This document shows, piece after piece, positions 17,658 through 26,265 of a stretch of DNA of 64,000 bases (its first letter is position 1; every line of letters starts with the position of its first letter). The translations under genes were made by a program, and so were the position numbers. The DNA is from JAAXXJ01 sp964412455 (GTDB lineage: Bacteria; Nitrospirota; UBA9217): the NCBI GenBank assembly GCA_964412455.1, contig CAYPOT010000004.1, positions 40,980 through 104,979 of the forward strand, in the 5' to 3' direction. The notes under the pieces are model-generated. The model had not been told where the DNA came from and searched no databases. It saw nothing but the letters and a program-made list of their open reading frames with translations.

Positions 17658-18965
17658 ATGGATGAAGAACTGAAAAAACGTGTTGCAATGTTCCGGTTGA
17701 GGGTGATTTCTGATTTTACGGATACCGCGAGCCTCGCATGGGGTGAGGTCGAGCGGCTGATGCGGGACAAGTGCGGCCGGAAGTGGCAGATACCGGGAAG
17801 CATGCGGTCACGCATCAGTGAATCTACGCTCAAAGAGTGGATCGCCCTGTACCGGGATTCGGGAAACAAGCTTGAGTCGCTGTACCCGAAGGACCGTTCA
17901 GATCAGGGAAAGAGCCGGACCGTCGCAGAGGAGACAGCCTCCGGCCTTATCGTTCTCCGGAAGGAATTTCCCAATGTAACGCTGCCCGTGTTCTTGCGGC
18001 AGGCGAAGGAACGGAAGATTGTCCCTCCCGGAACGGCGCTGCCCTATTCCACGCTGTACCGGTTTATGAAGTCTCAAGGTCTTGTGGACCGGCCGGCGCA
18101 ACCGCCCAAGGACCGGCGCAAGTTTCAGGCGGAACATCCCAATGACCTGTGGCAGTCGGACGTCCTGCATGGGCCTTCGGTCACTGTGGACGGGAAACAA
18201 CGGAAGACTTACCTGATAGCGTTCATCGACGACATGACCAGGATCATTCCTTTTGCGGCCTTCTATCTCCATGAGCGCCTGGACTATTTCCTGGATGCCT
18301 TACGCAAGGCGCTCCTGATGCGGGGTTTGCCGAAGAAGCTTTATGTGGACAACGGCCCGGCGTTTCGGAGCAATCACCTTGAGTTTATCTGCGCCTCACT
18401 CGGCATCGTGCTGATTCACGCCAAACCCTATCAGCCCGAGGGCAAAGGAAAAATTGAACGGTTCAACAGGACGGTGCGGGAGGGTTTCCTATCGACGCTA
18501 AAGGCAACAACTCTTGAGGAACTCAATGAACAGTTCCGGGGTTGGGTTGCCGGGTATCATGATCGGATCCACGGCAGCACGGGGGAAGCTCCGATCAAAC
18601 GCTTTACGAAAAACATCGAATGCGTGCGGCCCGCGCCCAAGGACATGGAAAACCATTTCCGCAAGGAAGCCAAGCGAACGGTCGCCAAGGACAGGACTCT
18701 TTCCCTGGAAGGAAAACTCTATGAGGCGCCTGTGGACCTTGTTGGAAAGCAGGTGCGGCTTCTCTATCACCAGCATGACCCTGCCCGTATCGAAATGCGC
18801 TTTGGAGATAAGACTTACGGGTTCGCATCTGTGCTCGACCTGAACGTGAACTGCCGGGTCAAGAGGGAGAACGGCGTCACTGCGATTGATCCCGGCGATA
18901 TGCCGGGGAAATACAAAGGCGGAAATCTTTTCAACAATACGGACAAGGAGGTTGACGGGATATGA
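17658..18965 (+). CDS. DDE integrase/transposase
   Basis: This 435-residue protein has N-terminal helix-turn-helix-like regions and a retroviral-type integrase core. The catalytic residues are visible as D in WQSDVLHG, D in YVDNGPAF and E in EGKGKIERFNRTV, followed by a Mu-type C-terminal beta domain. It would cut and join the transposon ends. The ATG at 17658 is preceded by AAAGGAG. The gene is intact and its stop overlaps the ATPase start, so the element may still be mobile. Confidence 0.88.
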   Translation: MDEELKKRVAMFRLRVISDFTDTASLAWGEVERLMRDKCGRKWQIPGSMRSRISESTLKEWIALYRDSGNKLESLYPKDRSDQGKSRTVAEETASGLIVLRKEFPNVTLPVFLRQAKERKIVPPGTALPYSTLYRFMKSQGLVDRPAQPPKDRRKFQAEHPNDLWQSDVLHGPSVTVDGKQRKTYLIAFIDDMTRIIPFAAFYLHERLDYFLDALRKALLMRGLPKKLYVDNGPAFRSNHLEFICASLGIVLIHAKPYQPEGKGKIERFNRTVREGFLSTLKATTLEELNEQFRGWVAGYHDRIHGSTGEAPIKRFTKNIECVRPAPKDMENHFRKEAKRTVAKDRTLSLEGKLYEAPVDLVGKQVRLLYHQHDPARIEMRFGDKTYGFASVLDLNVNCRVKRENGVTAIDPGDMPGKYKGGNLFNNTDKEVDGI

Positions 18966-19777
18966 GCAATCAGCATGCGACCTACAAAGTCTTCTTCGGC
19001 TTTCAAAAGGAGCCATTCGGACAAAACGTTCGCGTGGAAGATATGATGAAGAGCAATGCCCTGATAGGCGTGAAGGAACGCTTTCTGTATGCTGTAGGGC
19101 TTTGCGCGGTCGCTGTCATAACCGGCGACGTGGGCAGCGGTAAATCATCGGGGCTCAGGTTCGCCTCATCTCTGCTCCACCCCTCCGAGTACAAAGTTCT
19201 CCTGGTCACCGCAACCTCCGGTACGATCATCGAACTCTACAAGCAGATATGTCATGCCCTGGACATACAGATGAAGAACAACTCAAAAGCGGTACTCACC
19301 AGGATCATCCGCACCTGTCTTCTGGAACTGGCTGAAAAGAAGCAGACGCCAGTCCTCATCGTTGACGAGGCGTCGATCTTGCGGCTTGACGTGTTTATGG
19401 AACTCCATACCATCACGCAGTTTGAGGGGGACTCAAGACCCGTCCTGCCGATTATTCTTGCCGGGCAGAACAATCTTCTCGACAATCTCATGTACCGTCA
19501 GGCAAAGTCGTTGGCCTCGCGCGTGGTGGCGCGGGGACACTTGGAGGCGCTGGATCAAAGCGAGATGAGCGCCTACCTGACGCATCATCTCGACATTGCG
19601 GGAGTAAAACAAAACCTCTTTGCCGACCAGGCCGTGACCGCTATCCATCAGGGTTCCGGAGGTCTGCTCAGAAGAGCGAATAACCTGGCTCGGGGCGCGC
19701 TCATTGCCGCTGCCGCCGAGAAATGCAATGTCGTTTCCGCCGAACATGTGCGCGTTGCATCCACTGAGGTCATCTGA
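18962..19777 (+). CDS. AAA+ ATPase of the transposon (TniB/MuB/ExeA-like)
   Basis: This 271-residue protein has Walker A GDVGSGKSS (near 55-63) and Walker B VLIVDEAS. Such ATPases choose the target site and activate the transposase, as MuB and TnsC do; similar proteins are often annotated as ExeA. Its ATG overlaps the transposase stop by 4 bp. The C-terminal part (GGLLRRANNLARGAL) is typical of this group. Confidence 0.85.
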   Translation: MSNQHATYKVFFGFQKEPFGQNVRVEDMMKSNALIGVKERFLYAVGLCAVAVITGDVGSGKSSGLRFASSLLHPSEYKVLLVTATSGTIIELYKQICHALDIQMKNNSKAVLTRIIRTCLLELAEKKQTPVLIVDEASILRLDVFMELHTITQFEGDSRPVLPIILAGQNNLLDNLMYRQAKSLASRVVARGHLEALDQSEMSAYLTHHLDIAGVKQNLFADQAVTAIHQGSGGLLRRANNLARGALIAAAAEKCNVVSAEHVRVASTEVI

Positions 19778-20000
19778 AATAAACCGGGGGGGCGGCTGCT
19801 CTCCGGTGCTTTTGTCCCAAATAGGCCGGACGAATGTGGAAGGGGTTGTTATAATCAGGAGGATTAGGCCGGATTAATTCGGAAGACAACACCTGTCGAA
19901 ACGAGTATTTATGCATCCGCTCTTATTTGAGACCATTCGCAGATCGACTGCTTTACATTCCTTATGGGCTTATGTATGATGACTCAATCGGAGGCAGATA

Positions 20001-20984
20001 ATGGCTCTCAAGAAGGTCCTCACCCTGGCAACGCTCCTGAAGGTCCTAAATATGCTGGATAGGGGCGAGACGATCACACGTAACTCACTGGCAGCCGATT
20101 TTGGAGTAAATCCCCGGACGATAGACAGGGGAATATCCCAACTCCAGCTTGCAGGTTATCCGATTTCCTATGACAGAACAAGACTGTCGTATGTCTTTGA
20201 GGAGGGGTACCATCTGAAGAGGTCCGAGTTGTCGTCGGAAGAAGAGCTTGTACTTGCCATTGCGAGAAGCATGGTGAAGAAGTTCGGAGCTGGGACAAAT
20301 AAGATATTCGATTCCATAGAGAACAAAATGACCGGCAGGCACTTCCAGACCCCGAAGCATCTCGTCCTGGTTGGTGAGGACCTATCACCGAGGGTTGAAA
20401 AGTATTTTGATCAGCTGAACCATGCCATCATTGACAACAGGCAGGTTGAACTTGTTTATCATGCCACGCGGAAAGGCGACGAGAAGTCTTGCCGGATTGT
20501 AGATCCCTATTACCTGTTCTTTGTTGACTATCTCTGGTATCTGCGCGCATATTGCCACAAAGCTGAAAAGCCGTTGACCTTTGCACTCGACAAGATTGCC
20601 GCTCTCAAGGTTCTGACCAAGTCCTTCATTCCAGATAGAAAACTTTGCCCTGTCGAGGAACTGCAATATGCTTTCGGCCCTTATGTCGATGGAGAGCCAA
20701 CTGAGGTGGTTCTTCGTTTCGATAAGAAGTATGCACCTTATATCAGAAGAAAGAAGTGGCAGAAAAACCAGAAGATAAAGGAGTTGCGCGGGGAAAGGAT
20801 CGAGGTCCGCTATAAGGTCAAGGGCCTAGCAGGGATCAAACCGTGGATACTGCGCTGGATCCCGTATGTGGAAGTCGTGGCGCCGAAGGAATTGAAAGCG
20901 CTAATTGCGGAAGAATTGATGAAAGCAATGAGAATCTTTGAAAAGAAGAACATCAGCAATTGCATAGTGAATACTGCTGATTAG
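20001..20984 (+). CDS. WYL-domain transcriptional regulator
   Basis: This 327-residue protein has an N-terminal helix-turn-helix (about 10-60), a WYL domain (with YYLFFVDYLWYLRAYC near 171-186) and a WYL C-terminal extension. WYL proteins sense nucleic acid-related ligands and often control defence genes such as BREX or CBASS operons. It has a strong ribosome site (GGAGG) before the ATG at 20001. The next gene begins 11 bp after its stop and looks nuclease-like, so the pair may be a small defence module. Confidence 0.85.
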   Translation: MALKKVLTLATLLKVLNMLDRGETITRNSLAADFGVNPRTIDRGISQLQLAGYPISYDRTRLSYVFEEGYHLKRSELSSEEELVLAIARSMVKKFGAGTNKIFDSIENKMTGRHFQTPKHLVLVGEDLSPRVEKYFDQLNHAIIDNRQVELVYHATRKGDEKSCRIVDPYYLFFVDYLWYLRAYCHKAEKPLTFALDKIAALKVLTKSFIPDRKLCPVEELQYAFGPYVDGEPTEVVLRFDKKYAPYIRRKKWQKNQKIKELRGERIEVRYKVKGLAGIKPWILRWIPYVEVVAPKELKALIAEELMKAMRIFEKKNISNCIVNTAD

Positions 20985-20995
20985 GAGGATCGTTT

Positions 20996-21688
20996 ATGAA
21001 ATCCGAACCAATCGAAAGCTATCTAATCGAAAACTGGCCGCCTCGAACCATAGATCCCGACAACGCTATCATTTACAGAAAACAACAAACCAAGAATGGA
21101 CGATATGTTAAAAGGTATAGCAATAAATGGACTCAGTATCTGGAATACTTGCTGATTAACTATATACGCAAACGAAAAAGCAAATATTTGCTTCGTGAAA
21201 TTCCATGTATAAATGATAAGAATAAAAAACTGGATTACATGCTGATTAGTGGGAATCCAGAAAAAATGTATTTTGGAAGTTCTGACGCGCGGTCTGATAA
21301 GTTGCCGTGGTTCGCATTAATTGAGGCACAATGGGACCAGAATAAACATGTAAGGGATTTCTTGGGTAATGATTTTGGAAAGCTCTGTATGTGGGAACCA
21401 AATAGTTCTAAAGGAAAGAGCAAAATCGCCATATTTAATGTGCGCGTATCAAAAAACAATACAGACTCCTGGCAAGATGTTCACAAAAAGGAGATGGGAA
21501 AAATAAAGAAAATAATTGATAGAGAAGATAAGACTAACAGCAAATATTGCTTGCTAATCACCAGTCGCATCGCGCGAAAGAAAATTGTCGTTTATTCGTG
21601 TTATGTAGGGAAGCCTCTCTGCAAGGAAATGAAGCAAATAGTCATCGACAAAAAGCGTGAAATACAAGATCCGAAAAGTGGCAAATGA
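20996..21688 (+). CDS. Hypothetical protein, possible PD-(D/E)xK-like nuclease
   Basis: This 230-residue, Lys-rich protein is clearly AT-richer than its surroundings. I do not recognise a family. A possible nuclease core is D80 in KKLDYMLI and E110-A-Q112 in FALIEAQWDQNKH, the D...ExQ variant of the PD-(D/E)xK site. It follows a WYL regulator by 11 bp behind GGAGG. The nuclease idea is a weak motif match and needs structural support. Confidence 0.6.
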   Translation: MKSEPIESYLIENWPPRTIDPDNAIIYRKQQTKNGRYVKRYSNKWTQYLEYLLINYIRKRKSKYLLREIPCINDKNKKLDYMLISGNPEKMYFGSSDARSDKLPWFALIEAQWDQNKHVRDFLGNDFGKLCMWEPNSSKGKSKIAIFNVRVSKNNTDSWQDVHKKEMGKIKKIIDREDKTNSKYCLLITSRIARKKIVVYSCYVGKPLCKEMKQIVIDKKREIQDPKSGK

Positions 21689-21772
21689 AATACCCGAACA
21701 TTGCGGGCCAGGCTTCAGAATTAATATTTGGCGGTGGCGCACCAGCGGGGCGATAGTCACAAGACGAAAGGA

Positions 21773-21967
21773 TCAATCAATCCGCCAGACGAAGCGGTTC
21801 TCTTTTGCTGTGTCTTTGTTCTTAATGGCGACAGCGATCTTTTGCAGTTCCACAAGGATCCGGACCTTTTCTTCTATGGGCAGCTTCGCGGCATTTCGGT
21901 GATATTCTTTCTTGGCCTCAAACACCCGATCAACGATATCACTATGATATTGAATTTTATCCACCAT
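21773..21967 (-). CDS. Small hypothetical protein
   Basis: This 64-residue protein contains KLPIEEKVRILVELQKIA and ends VWRID. I have the impression of a widespread small family with a KLPxEEKxRIL core, often downstream of another small gene, but cannot name it. The ATG at 21967 follows AAAGGG. The truncated frame just upstream may have been its partner. Confidence 0.5.
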   Translation of the reverse strand: MVDKIQYHSDIVDRVFEAKKEYHRNAAKLPIEEKVRILVELQKIAVAIKNKDTAKENRFVWRID

Positions 21968-22100
21968 GGCGTCCCTTTCTGAGCCTATCGAAAGAGTTCT
22001 TTATTAAATACTTATCGAGAGGGGAATATACTCGCTCCCGGATCCAGCGGAGCACATAGTCACGTAGGTCCCACGGCCCCGCGTTATTTTCTGATCTATG
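21957..22100 (-). pseudogene. Remnant of a gene upstream of the 64-residue protein
   Basis: A frame ending at 21957 reads GPWDLRDYVLRWIRERVY...FDRLRKGRHGG and overlaps the start of the small gene. Its upstream part runs into unrelated sequence and then the dispersed repeat at 22131-22272. It looks like the 3' end of a gene cut by the repeat. Confidence 0.35.
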
Positions 22101-22130
22101 TCTTACCGTACCAGTGCCGTGGCACCCTAA

Positions 22131-22272
22131 CAGGTTGTTGAAAAACACCTTCTCTGTCATTGCGAGGAGCGTTTTTTGCGACGCGGCAATCTCGAACTTA
22201 TTGATTTTTTTAACTACGAGATTGCTTCGCTTCGCTCGCAAAGACGGCTGAAATACTTTTTCAACAGCCTGC
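22131..22272. repeat. Large imperfect palindrome, 'GCAATCTCG' family
   Basis: The outer arms CAGGTTGTTGAAAAA and TTTTTCAACAGCCTG are complementary with one mismatch. The inner arms are TGTCATTGCGAG...GGCAATCTCG (22155-22194) and CGAGATTGC...TCGCAAAGACGG (22218-22247). A second copy of the inner part lies at 54778-54864, and the word TTTTTCAACAACCTG also occurs near 820-834. Confidence 0.85.
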
Positions 22273-22571
22273 TAAAGACCAATCTCGTCGACCCGCAGCA
22301 ACCGGTGTCCTTCGAACACGGTCAGTATCTCCACATTGTTCTTATGTACTCTGTAGACAATTCGATATTTCTTAAATATCAGCTCACGTATTTCTGGATT
22401 GGAAGTCTCCGGTACGGTTCTTCCGCTACGAGGGGCTCCGGGCAATACAGACTCCGCATGCACTACGATCTCATCGACAAATTTTGCCGCTCGTTCCGCG
22501 TTGTCCTTTGCAATGAACGCCTCAATCTCCGTCAACTGCCGGAGGGATTCACGGGTCCAGTGTATTTTCAT
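22272..22571 (-). CDS. RelE/ParE-family toxin
   Basis: This 99-residue protein has the RelE/ParE plan: MKIHWTRESLRQLTEIEAFI at the start and the strand pair RELIFKKYRIVYRV followed by VEILTVFEGHR. Such toxins cut mRNA on ribosomes or poison gyrase. It lies 6 bp downstream of a Phd-type antitoxin gene. Its stop codon abuts the large palindrome. Confidence 0.88.
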   Translation of the reverse strand: MKIHWTRESLRQLTEIEAFIAKDNAERAAKFVDEIVVHAESVLPGAPRSGRTVPETSNPEIRELIFKKYRIVYRVHKNNVEILTVFEGHRLLRVDEIGL

Positions 22572-22577
22572 GCGGGT

Positions 22578-22862
22578 TCATTCCCTGGCCCGTCGGGAAG
22601 CGAGTGCGGCCCTGAGCTCTTTTGTAGAGTATATTTTCCCGCTGTCGGCATCCGCAATTCCCCTGCCGACGGAATCAAGGAACGACTTTCTGTATACCAA
22701 TTCGTCGTAGTCTTCCGGCGAGAGGAGTACCCCGGCGGGCTTGCCGTTCTGCGTAATGATCACGGGATGCCCGGTACCCCGGAGGCTCTTGAACCACTTG
22801 GAGATGCTGGTCTTGAATTCCGCGATCGGGACGATATCATTCTTGATCGAAATGGTCTTCAT
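22578..22862 (-). CDS. Phd/YefM-family antitoxin
   Basis: This 94-residue protein has the Phd/YefM fold signature with IVPIAEFKTSISKWF and HPVIITQNGKPAGVLLSPEDY. It would bind and neutralise the toxin downstream and repress its own promoter. The ATG at 22862 follows AAGGAG. Confidence 0.88.
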   Translation of the reverse strand: MKTISIKNDIVPIAEFKTSISKWFKSLRGTGHPVIITQNGKPAGVLLSPEDYDELVYRKSFLDSVGRGIADADSGKIYSTKELRAALASRRARE

Positions 22863-22884
22863 GCAATGGCTCCTTATTTAGATC

Positions 22885-22934
22885 GTAATATTGGCCATAA
22901 TATAGACCTTTGCTGTACACACATCAAGCATTTT
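22885..22934 (-). promoter_or_regulatory. Promoter/operator of the Phd-RelE pair
   Basis: On the minus strand TTGATG, 17 bp, TATATT form a sigma-70-like promoter. The adjoining stretch TATATTATGGCCAATATTA is an imperfect palindrome that could be the antitoxin's operator. Confidence 0.4.
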
Positions 22935-22969
22935 CTGTATTACGGATTTTGAGTTAGATGGAGAATCCG

Positions 22970-24160
22970 TTACTTCCCGAATGGGCAAATAGGATAGCGG
23001 CATTCCGTGCAGTGCAGGCAGAGCCCGCCGTGGCCAAGCTCGGCAAGTTCTTCACGGCCGATCCGCTCGCCGGCGAGGACGCGCGGCAGGATGATGTCGA
23101 ACACCGTGGTCCGGTGATACATACCGCAGGCGGGGATGCCGAGAATGGGAATGAGATCGGAGCTTTGAGTTTTGAGTTTTGAGCTAATTTCACTCCGCAC
23201 TCCGCACTCCGTACTCCGCACTTTCTCTATGTATCCCACCAGCACCATCGCCCCCGGCAGGACCGCCGAACCATAAGTGATATCCACCGCTCCGATGCTT
23301 CGAATGGCGAACCGGGTCACATCATCGGGGTCCACTGACATGCCGCCCGTGGTGATAAGCAGATCCACACCCGCGGCGATAAGCTCCCGAAGCCGGTCGG
23401 CGATGAAGGCTTCGTCATCGGGCGCATAGTAAGTCCCCACGATCTCCCCGCCGTAATCCTCGATCTTTTTCGCGATGATAGGCGCGAAGGCGTCTTTGAC
23501 CCTGCCGTGGTAGACCTCGTTGCCGGTAATGACCACACCGGCGCGGGGCTTCCGCAGCTCCTTTACTTCAATGACCCCCCCTCTGCTCCCCCCCTTGGCA
23601 AAGAGGGGCTGGGGTGGTGCCGCAATCCGCATTTGATCCGCTATTCTCACCGCCTCGTCCACCACAGACTTCTTCACGACCAGCGGTATGGCCCTGGTAC
23701 CGGCGACCTCCTGGCCTTTCTTCACGACTGTGTTCGTATGAAGCGTGGCGCACATGACATCGCCCACCATGTTGAACGCTTTCAAGGATTCCTTATCGAT
23801 GCGAAGAAGGCCGTCGCGGGCTGCAACAATGGTGACTTTGCCTTCCCGGGGCTCGCCCTTGATAGAAACGCCCTCACCCATCAGAGCGCGAGCGATCGCG
23901 ACGGCCGCATCATCCTCATGCACTTCGTCGGGAGCCAGCGTAAGGACGAAGAGATGCTCCTTTCCGATGCGCTGAAGATGGCAGACATCCTCCTTGCGGA
24001 TGACATGGCCCTTCCGGAAGGCCGGTCCCTTGAACTCGTCCTTCCGGATCTCGGTAACGTCATGGGCAAGCACCATGCCAACGGCCTCGTCGACCGGTAT
24101 CACCCTGGCCGCGCCCGATGGGTTCATCGCGCTATGTTCGTCTCGACGGGCATCACACAT
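22970..24160 (-). CDS. MoeA-like molybdopterin-binding protein with two repeat-derived insertions
   Basis: This 396-residue protein has the molybdopterin-binding domain (GVVITGNEVYHGRVKD and LLITTGGMSVDPDD), a MoeA/CinA-like fold, and a Cys-rich tail (CLHCTECRYPICPFG). It likely handles molybdopterin or inserts molybdenum for NapA. Two segments do not look like family sequence. KVRSTECGVRSEISSKLK... near 23160-23227 is a translated copy of the CACTCCGCACTCCG repeat, and PPQPLFAKGGSRGG near 23571-23616 comes from a C/T-rich repeat. Both keep the frame. The ATG at 24160 overlaps the end of the ModE-like gene, so the two are coupled. Confidence 0.75.
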   Translation of the reverse strand: MCDARRDEHSAMNPSGAARVIPVDEAVGMVLAHDVTEIRKDEFKGPAFRKGHVIRKEDVCHLQRIGKEHLFVLTLAPDEVHEDDAAVAIARALMGEGVSIKGEPREGKVTIVAARDGLLRIDKESLKAFNMVGDVMCATLHTNTVVKKGQEVAGTRAIPLVVKKSVVDEAVRIADQMRIAAPPQPLFAKGGSRGGVIEVKELRKPRAGVVITGNEVYHGRVKDAFAPIIAKKIEDYGGEIVGTYYAPDDEAFIADRLRELIAAGVDLLITTGGMSVDPDDVTRFAIRSIGAVDITYGSAVLPGAMVLVGYIEKVRSTECGVRSEISSKLKTQSSDLIPILGIPACGMYHRTTVFDIILPRVLAGERIGREELAELGHGGLCLHCTECRYPICPFGK

Positions 24161-24542
24161 GTATGTTCTCTCCCTCCCGTTTCCGGAACAGCTCCAAAAA
24201 CTGCGCGTCCACGAATTCCCGCAGTCCCTTTTCCATCGCTCCGAACTTCCTGAGGAATTCCCGGGCCTCGGATGTCAGCGCGGCCCCTCCACCGTTCCTC
24301 CCTCCCGTCTGGCGCATTACGAGAGAGATTCCCAGCCGCTGCTCCATAGCCTGGATATGACTCAACGCCTTGCGATAGGAGACGCCCACCTCTTTTGCCG
24401 CCTGATTGATCGAACCATGGGTGTCGATCGCTTCAAGCAGGAAGCGGCGCCCGCGGCCGAATACCGGTTCACCGTCCACTTCGATCCAGATCTTGGACCT
24501 GACCTCGAACTCGTTATGACTTTTCCGCACAACGCTCCTCAC
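24153..24542 (-). CDS. ModE N-terminal-like winged-helix regulator
   Basis: This 129-residue protein has the winged helix of ModE/LysR type (LLEAIDTHGSINQAAKEVGV) followed by RLGISLVMRQTGGRNGGGA, the typical ModE wing. The molybdate-binding domains of full ModE are absent. It may regulate the nap/molybdenum genes. The GTG start at 24542 overlaps the FmdE stop (GTGA). The earlier frame up to 24656 overlaps FmdE and is rejected. Confidence 0.75.
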   Translation of the reverse strand: MRSVVRKSHNEFEVRSKIWIEVDGEPVFGRGRRFLLEAIDTHGSINQAAKEVGVSYRKALSHIQAMEQRLGISLVMRQTGGRNGGGAALTSEAREFLRKFGAMEKGLREFVDAQFLELFRKREGENIHV

Positions 24543-25135
24543 AGAGAGAGATTCTCCGGTGTGTAGTAGCTGCTTCCCGCGCATGCTTTGCAAAGAAGGA
24601 CCCCGCCGCACCGGACCTCCCGGCCGTCCTGGACATGTTCTCCACACACTTCGCACGCGATCCTGCTGAGCGGCCTTCCCGGCATGTCCTCGGGACGCAG
24701 CTGTACCTGAACGGACGTGACCTCAAACAGGTCATCATCGCTCATGATCCTGTAGGCCTTGAGTTGGCCTGCATACTTATTCTCTATGTGCGGGAAATGC
24801 TCTTTCGCCTTCCGGCGGGCTTCCTCGCGCGCCAGCACCCGGACCGCCTTCCCAGTCCCGAGATTGACGAACGTCGCCGCCATTTTGCCGAAATCCATGA
24901 ACTTCATCGTCCTCCTTCCGAGGCTGCATCCGGTCACAGACTGCACCGCGTCGGTTGCGCACCGGTCCATCTCGACGAACACGATGATCTGTTTCCGGTC
25001 AGCCCCCTTCGGGTCGTTGATGCCGATCTCCCGCAAACCGAGCAGCGACATCCGCACACCAAGCACCTGGCCGGCACACAGATGGCCATGGACCTTGACG
25101 GAATCCTCCAGGAGCAATTCGAATTTCATGTCCAT
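24539..25135 (-). CDS. FmdE family protein with C-terminal zinc finger
   Basis: This 198-residue protein has the FmdE start (SVKVHGHLCAGQVLGVRM), the CATDAVQSVTGCSLG motif and a C-terminal zinc-finger (CEVCG...CGGVLLCKAC). FmdE proteins were first seen in formylmethanofuran dehydrogenase operons and are associated with molybdoenzymes. Here it lies in the nap operon, suggesting a role in molybdenum cofactor supply. The ATG at 25135 follows GAGAAAAGGT. Confidence 0.8.
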   Translation of the reverse strand: MDMKFELLLEDSVKVHGHLCAGQVLGVRMSLLGLREIGINDPKGADRKQIIVFVEMDRCATDAVQSVTGCSLGRRTMKFMDFGKMAATFVNLGTGKAVRVLAREEARRKAKEHFPHIENKYAGQLKAYRIMSDDDLFEVTSVQVQLRPEDMPGRPLSRIACEVCGEHVQDGREVRCGGVLLCKACAGSSYYTPENLSL

Positions 25136-25254
25136 ACCTTTTCTCAAGATCTATCTCCAGTTTACCTTTAGACGGATCAGACTCTATCCGCATTCAAATC
25201 CGCTGTCATCCGTGTCAAAGGTTTCGACGTGATCCCGTCTTTGCCTCGGTCCGT

Positions 25255-25560
25255 TCACGCGTTCTTCAGTTCCTCGGGAATAGGATTGCCCGGCTTCTCG
25301 GCTACCTTCTTGACCGCGGCATCCAGTTCCGCCTCGCTGTAGGCGTACACGAGCGCGGTCCCGACGACATGAGGAAGTTTCTCGATGGCATTCATTTTGT
25401 TTATCTCCTCGCCCGTGTCCTTCCCCTCGATCGTTACAACCACGGTGCCCTTCTGCCGGTCGTGGAAATGGACAGCGCACAACCCCGAGCGATTCAACGC
25501 ATCGAGCGCTTCCTCCATGTTTGCCGGCAGGACCTTGACCACAAGACTGGAAATATTCAT
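25255..25560 (-). CDS. napD: NapD-family chaperone
   Basis: This 101-residue protein has the NapD ferredoxin-like fold signature (MNISSLVVKVLP at the start, KGTVVVTIEG and PHVVGTALVYAY later). NapD binds the NapA signal peptide and prevents early Tat export. The gene begins 2 bp after napB stops and has the expected short length. Confidence 0.85.
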   Translation of the reverse strand: MNISSLVVKVLPANMEEALDALNRSGLCAVHFHDRQKGTVVVTIEGKDTGEEINKMNAIEKLPHVVGTALVYAYSEAELDAAVKKVAEKPGNPIPEELKNA

Positions 25561-25562
25561 GA

Positions 25563-26108
25563 TCAGTCAGCCTTTACTCCTTCGTTTAGGGTATCAAGCA
25601 GGTTGGAGCTCGTCTTAGACTTCTTCGTGCGGAAGTCAGCCTTAAAAGTGTTCTTGATCGCCGCGGGAATATTGACCTGCGGTACATGGCACTGCATGCA
25701 GGGATACCGTTTGCCGTCAAGCACTCCCTTCAGGTCCTTGCCCGTATCGATGTCGAAGAAATGGGACTTGGGCATGGGTGTCGCACCTATGGCGCCCGCA
25801 TGCTCCGGCATATGGCAATTCAGGCACGAATTATTCGTCTCCTCTATGGGCAGCATGCCCGTCAGGTCATGGGGAATGAGCGGCGGGCTGTTCTCGAAGG
25901 CCCTGCCGAGCGGCTTGCTTGTGCCCGGTTCGGCCTTGCCGTACTCGCCATGTGCCGGCATTGCCTTTGTTTCATCGTAGAGAGTCGTCTCCTGCCGAAG
26001 CCCGATCTCGTCCTCGCTCTTCGCCTTTACCTGTGCGAATGCGTTTCCCAGTGCGATGATAAACACCAAGGCCAGGACGACAACAATGGCGAACTGGTTC
26101 TTTTTCAT
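25563..26108 (-). CDS. napB: Periplasmic nitrate reductase dihaem subunit NapB
   Basis: This 181-residue protein has a signal peptide and two CxxCH haem sites (CLNCH and CMQCH) spaced as in NapB, with the typical PLIPHDLTGMLPI before the first. It passes electrons to NapA in the periplasm. The ATG at 26108 follows the strong site AAAGGAGGT; the longer frame to 26216 is not supported. There is a 157 bp gap after napH. Confidence 0.9.
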   Translation of the reverse strand: MKKNQFAIVVVLALVFIIALGNAFAQVKAKSEDEIGLRQETTLYDETKAMPAHGEYGKAEPGTSKPLGRAFENSPPLIPHDLTGMLPIEETNNSCLNCHMPEHAGAIGATPMPKSHFFDIDTGKDLKGVLDGKRYPCMQCHVPQVNIPAAIKNTFKADFRTKKSKTSSNLLDTLNEGVKAD

Positions 26109-26265
26109 GACGTGACCTCCTTTTCGTTCTTTCCGGTCGGGCCGTGCATCCTCAAAACGGCATTTTACACTGATCATATCGGATAACGGTGGATTTTTCC
26201 ATGACCGGCGGTTCACCAGGCAGACAAATGCCTTGCTTTGGATCTTATCCGCTCTTATCAGGATG

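Larger units (their letters stand above)
16994..19857 (+). mobile_element. Three-gene transposon with TG...CA inverted ends
   Basis: The left end TGATTATAATAGCC (16994-17007) and the reverse complement of the right end, TGATTATAACAACC (19857-19844), match at 12 of 14 bases. Between them lie three plus-strand genes: a zinc-ribbon protein, a DDE transposase and an AAA+ ATPase. This transposase-plus-ATPase plan recalls Mu, Tn7 and Tn552-like elements. I found no clear target-site duplication next to the ends. Confidence 0.75.

Noticed and set aside
19778..20000. Target-site duplication of the three-gene transposon
   Set aside because: The bases flanking the two inverted ends do not match; no duplication could be supported.
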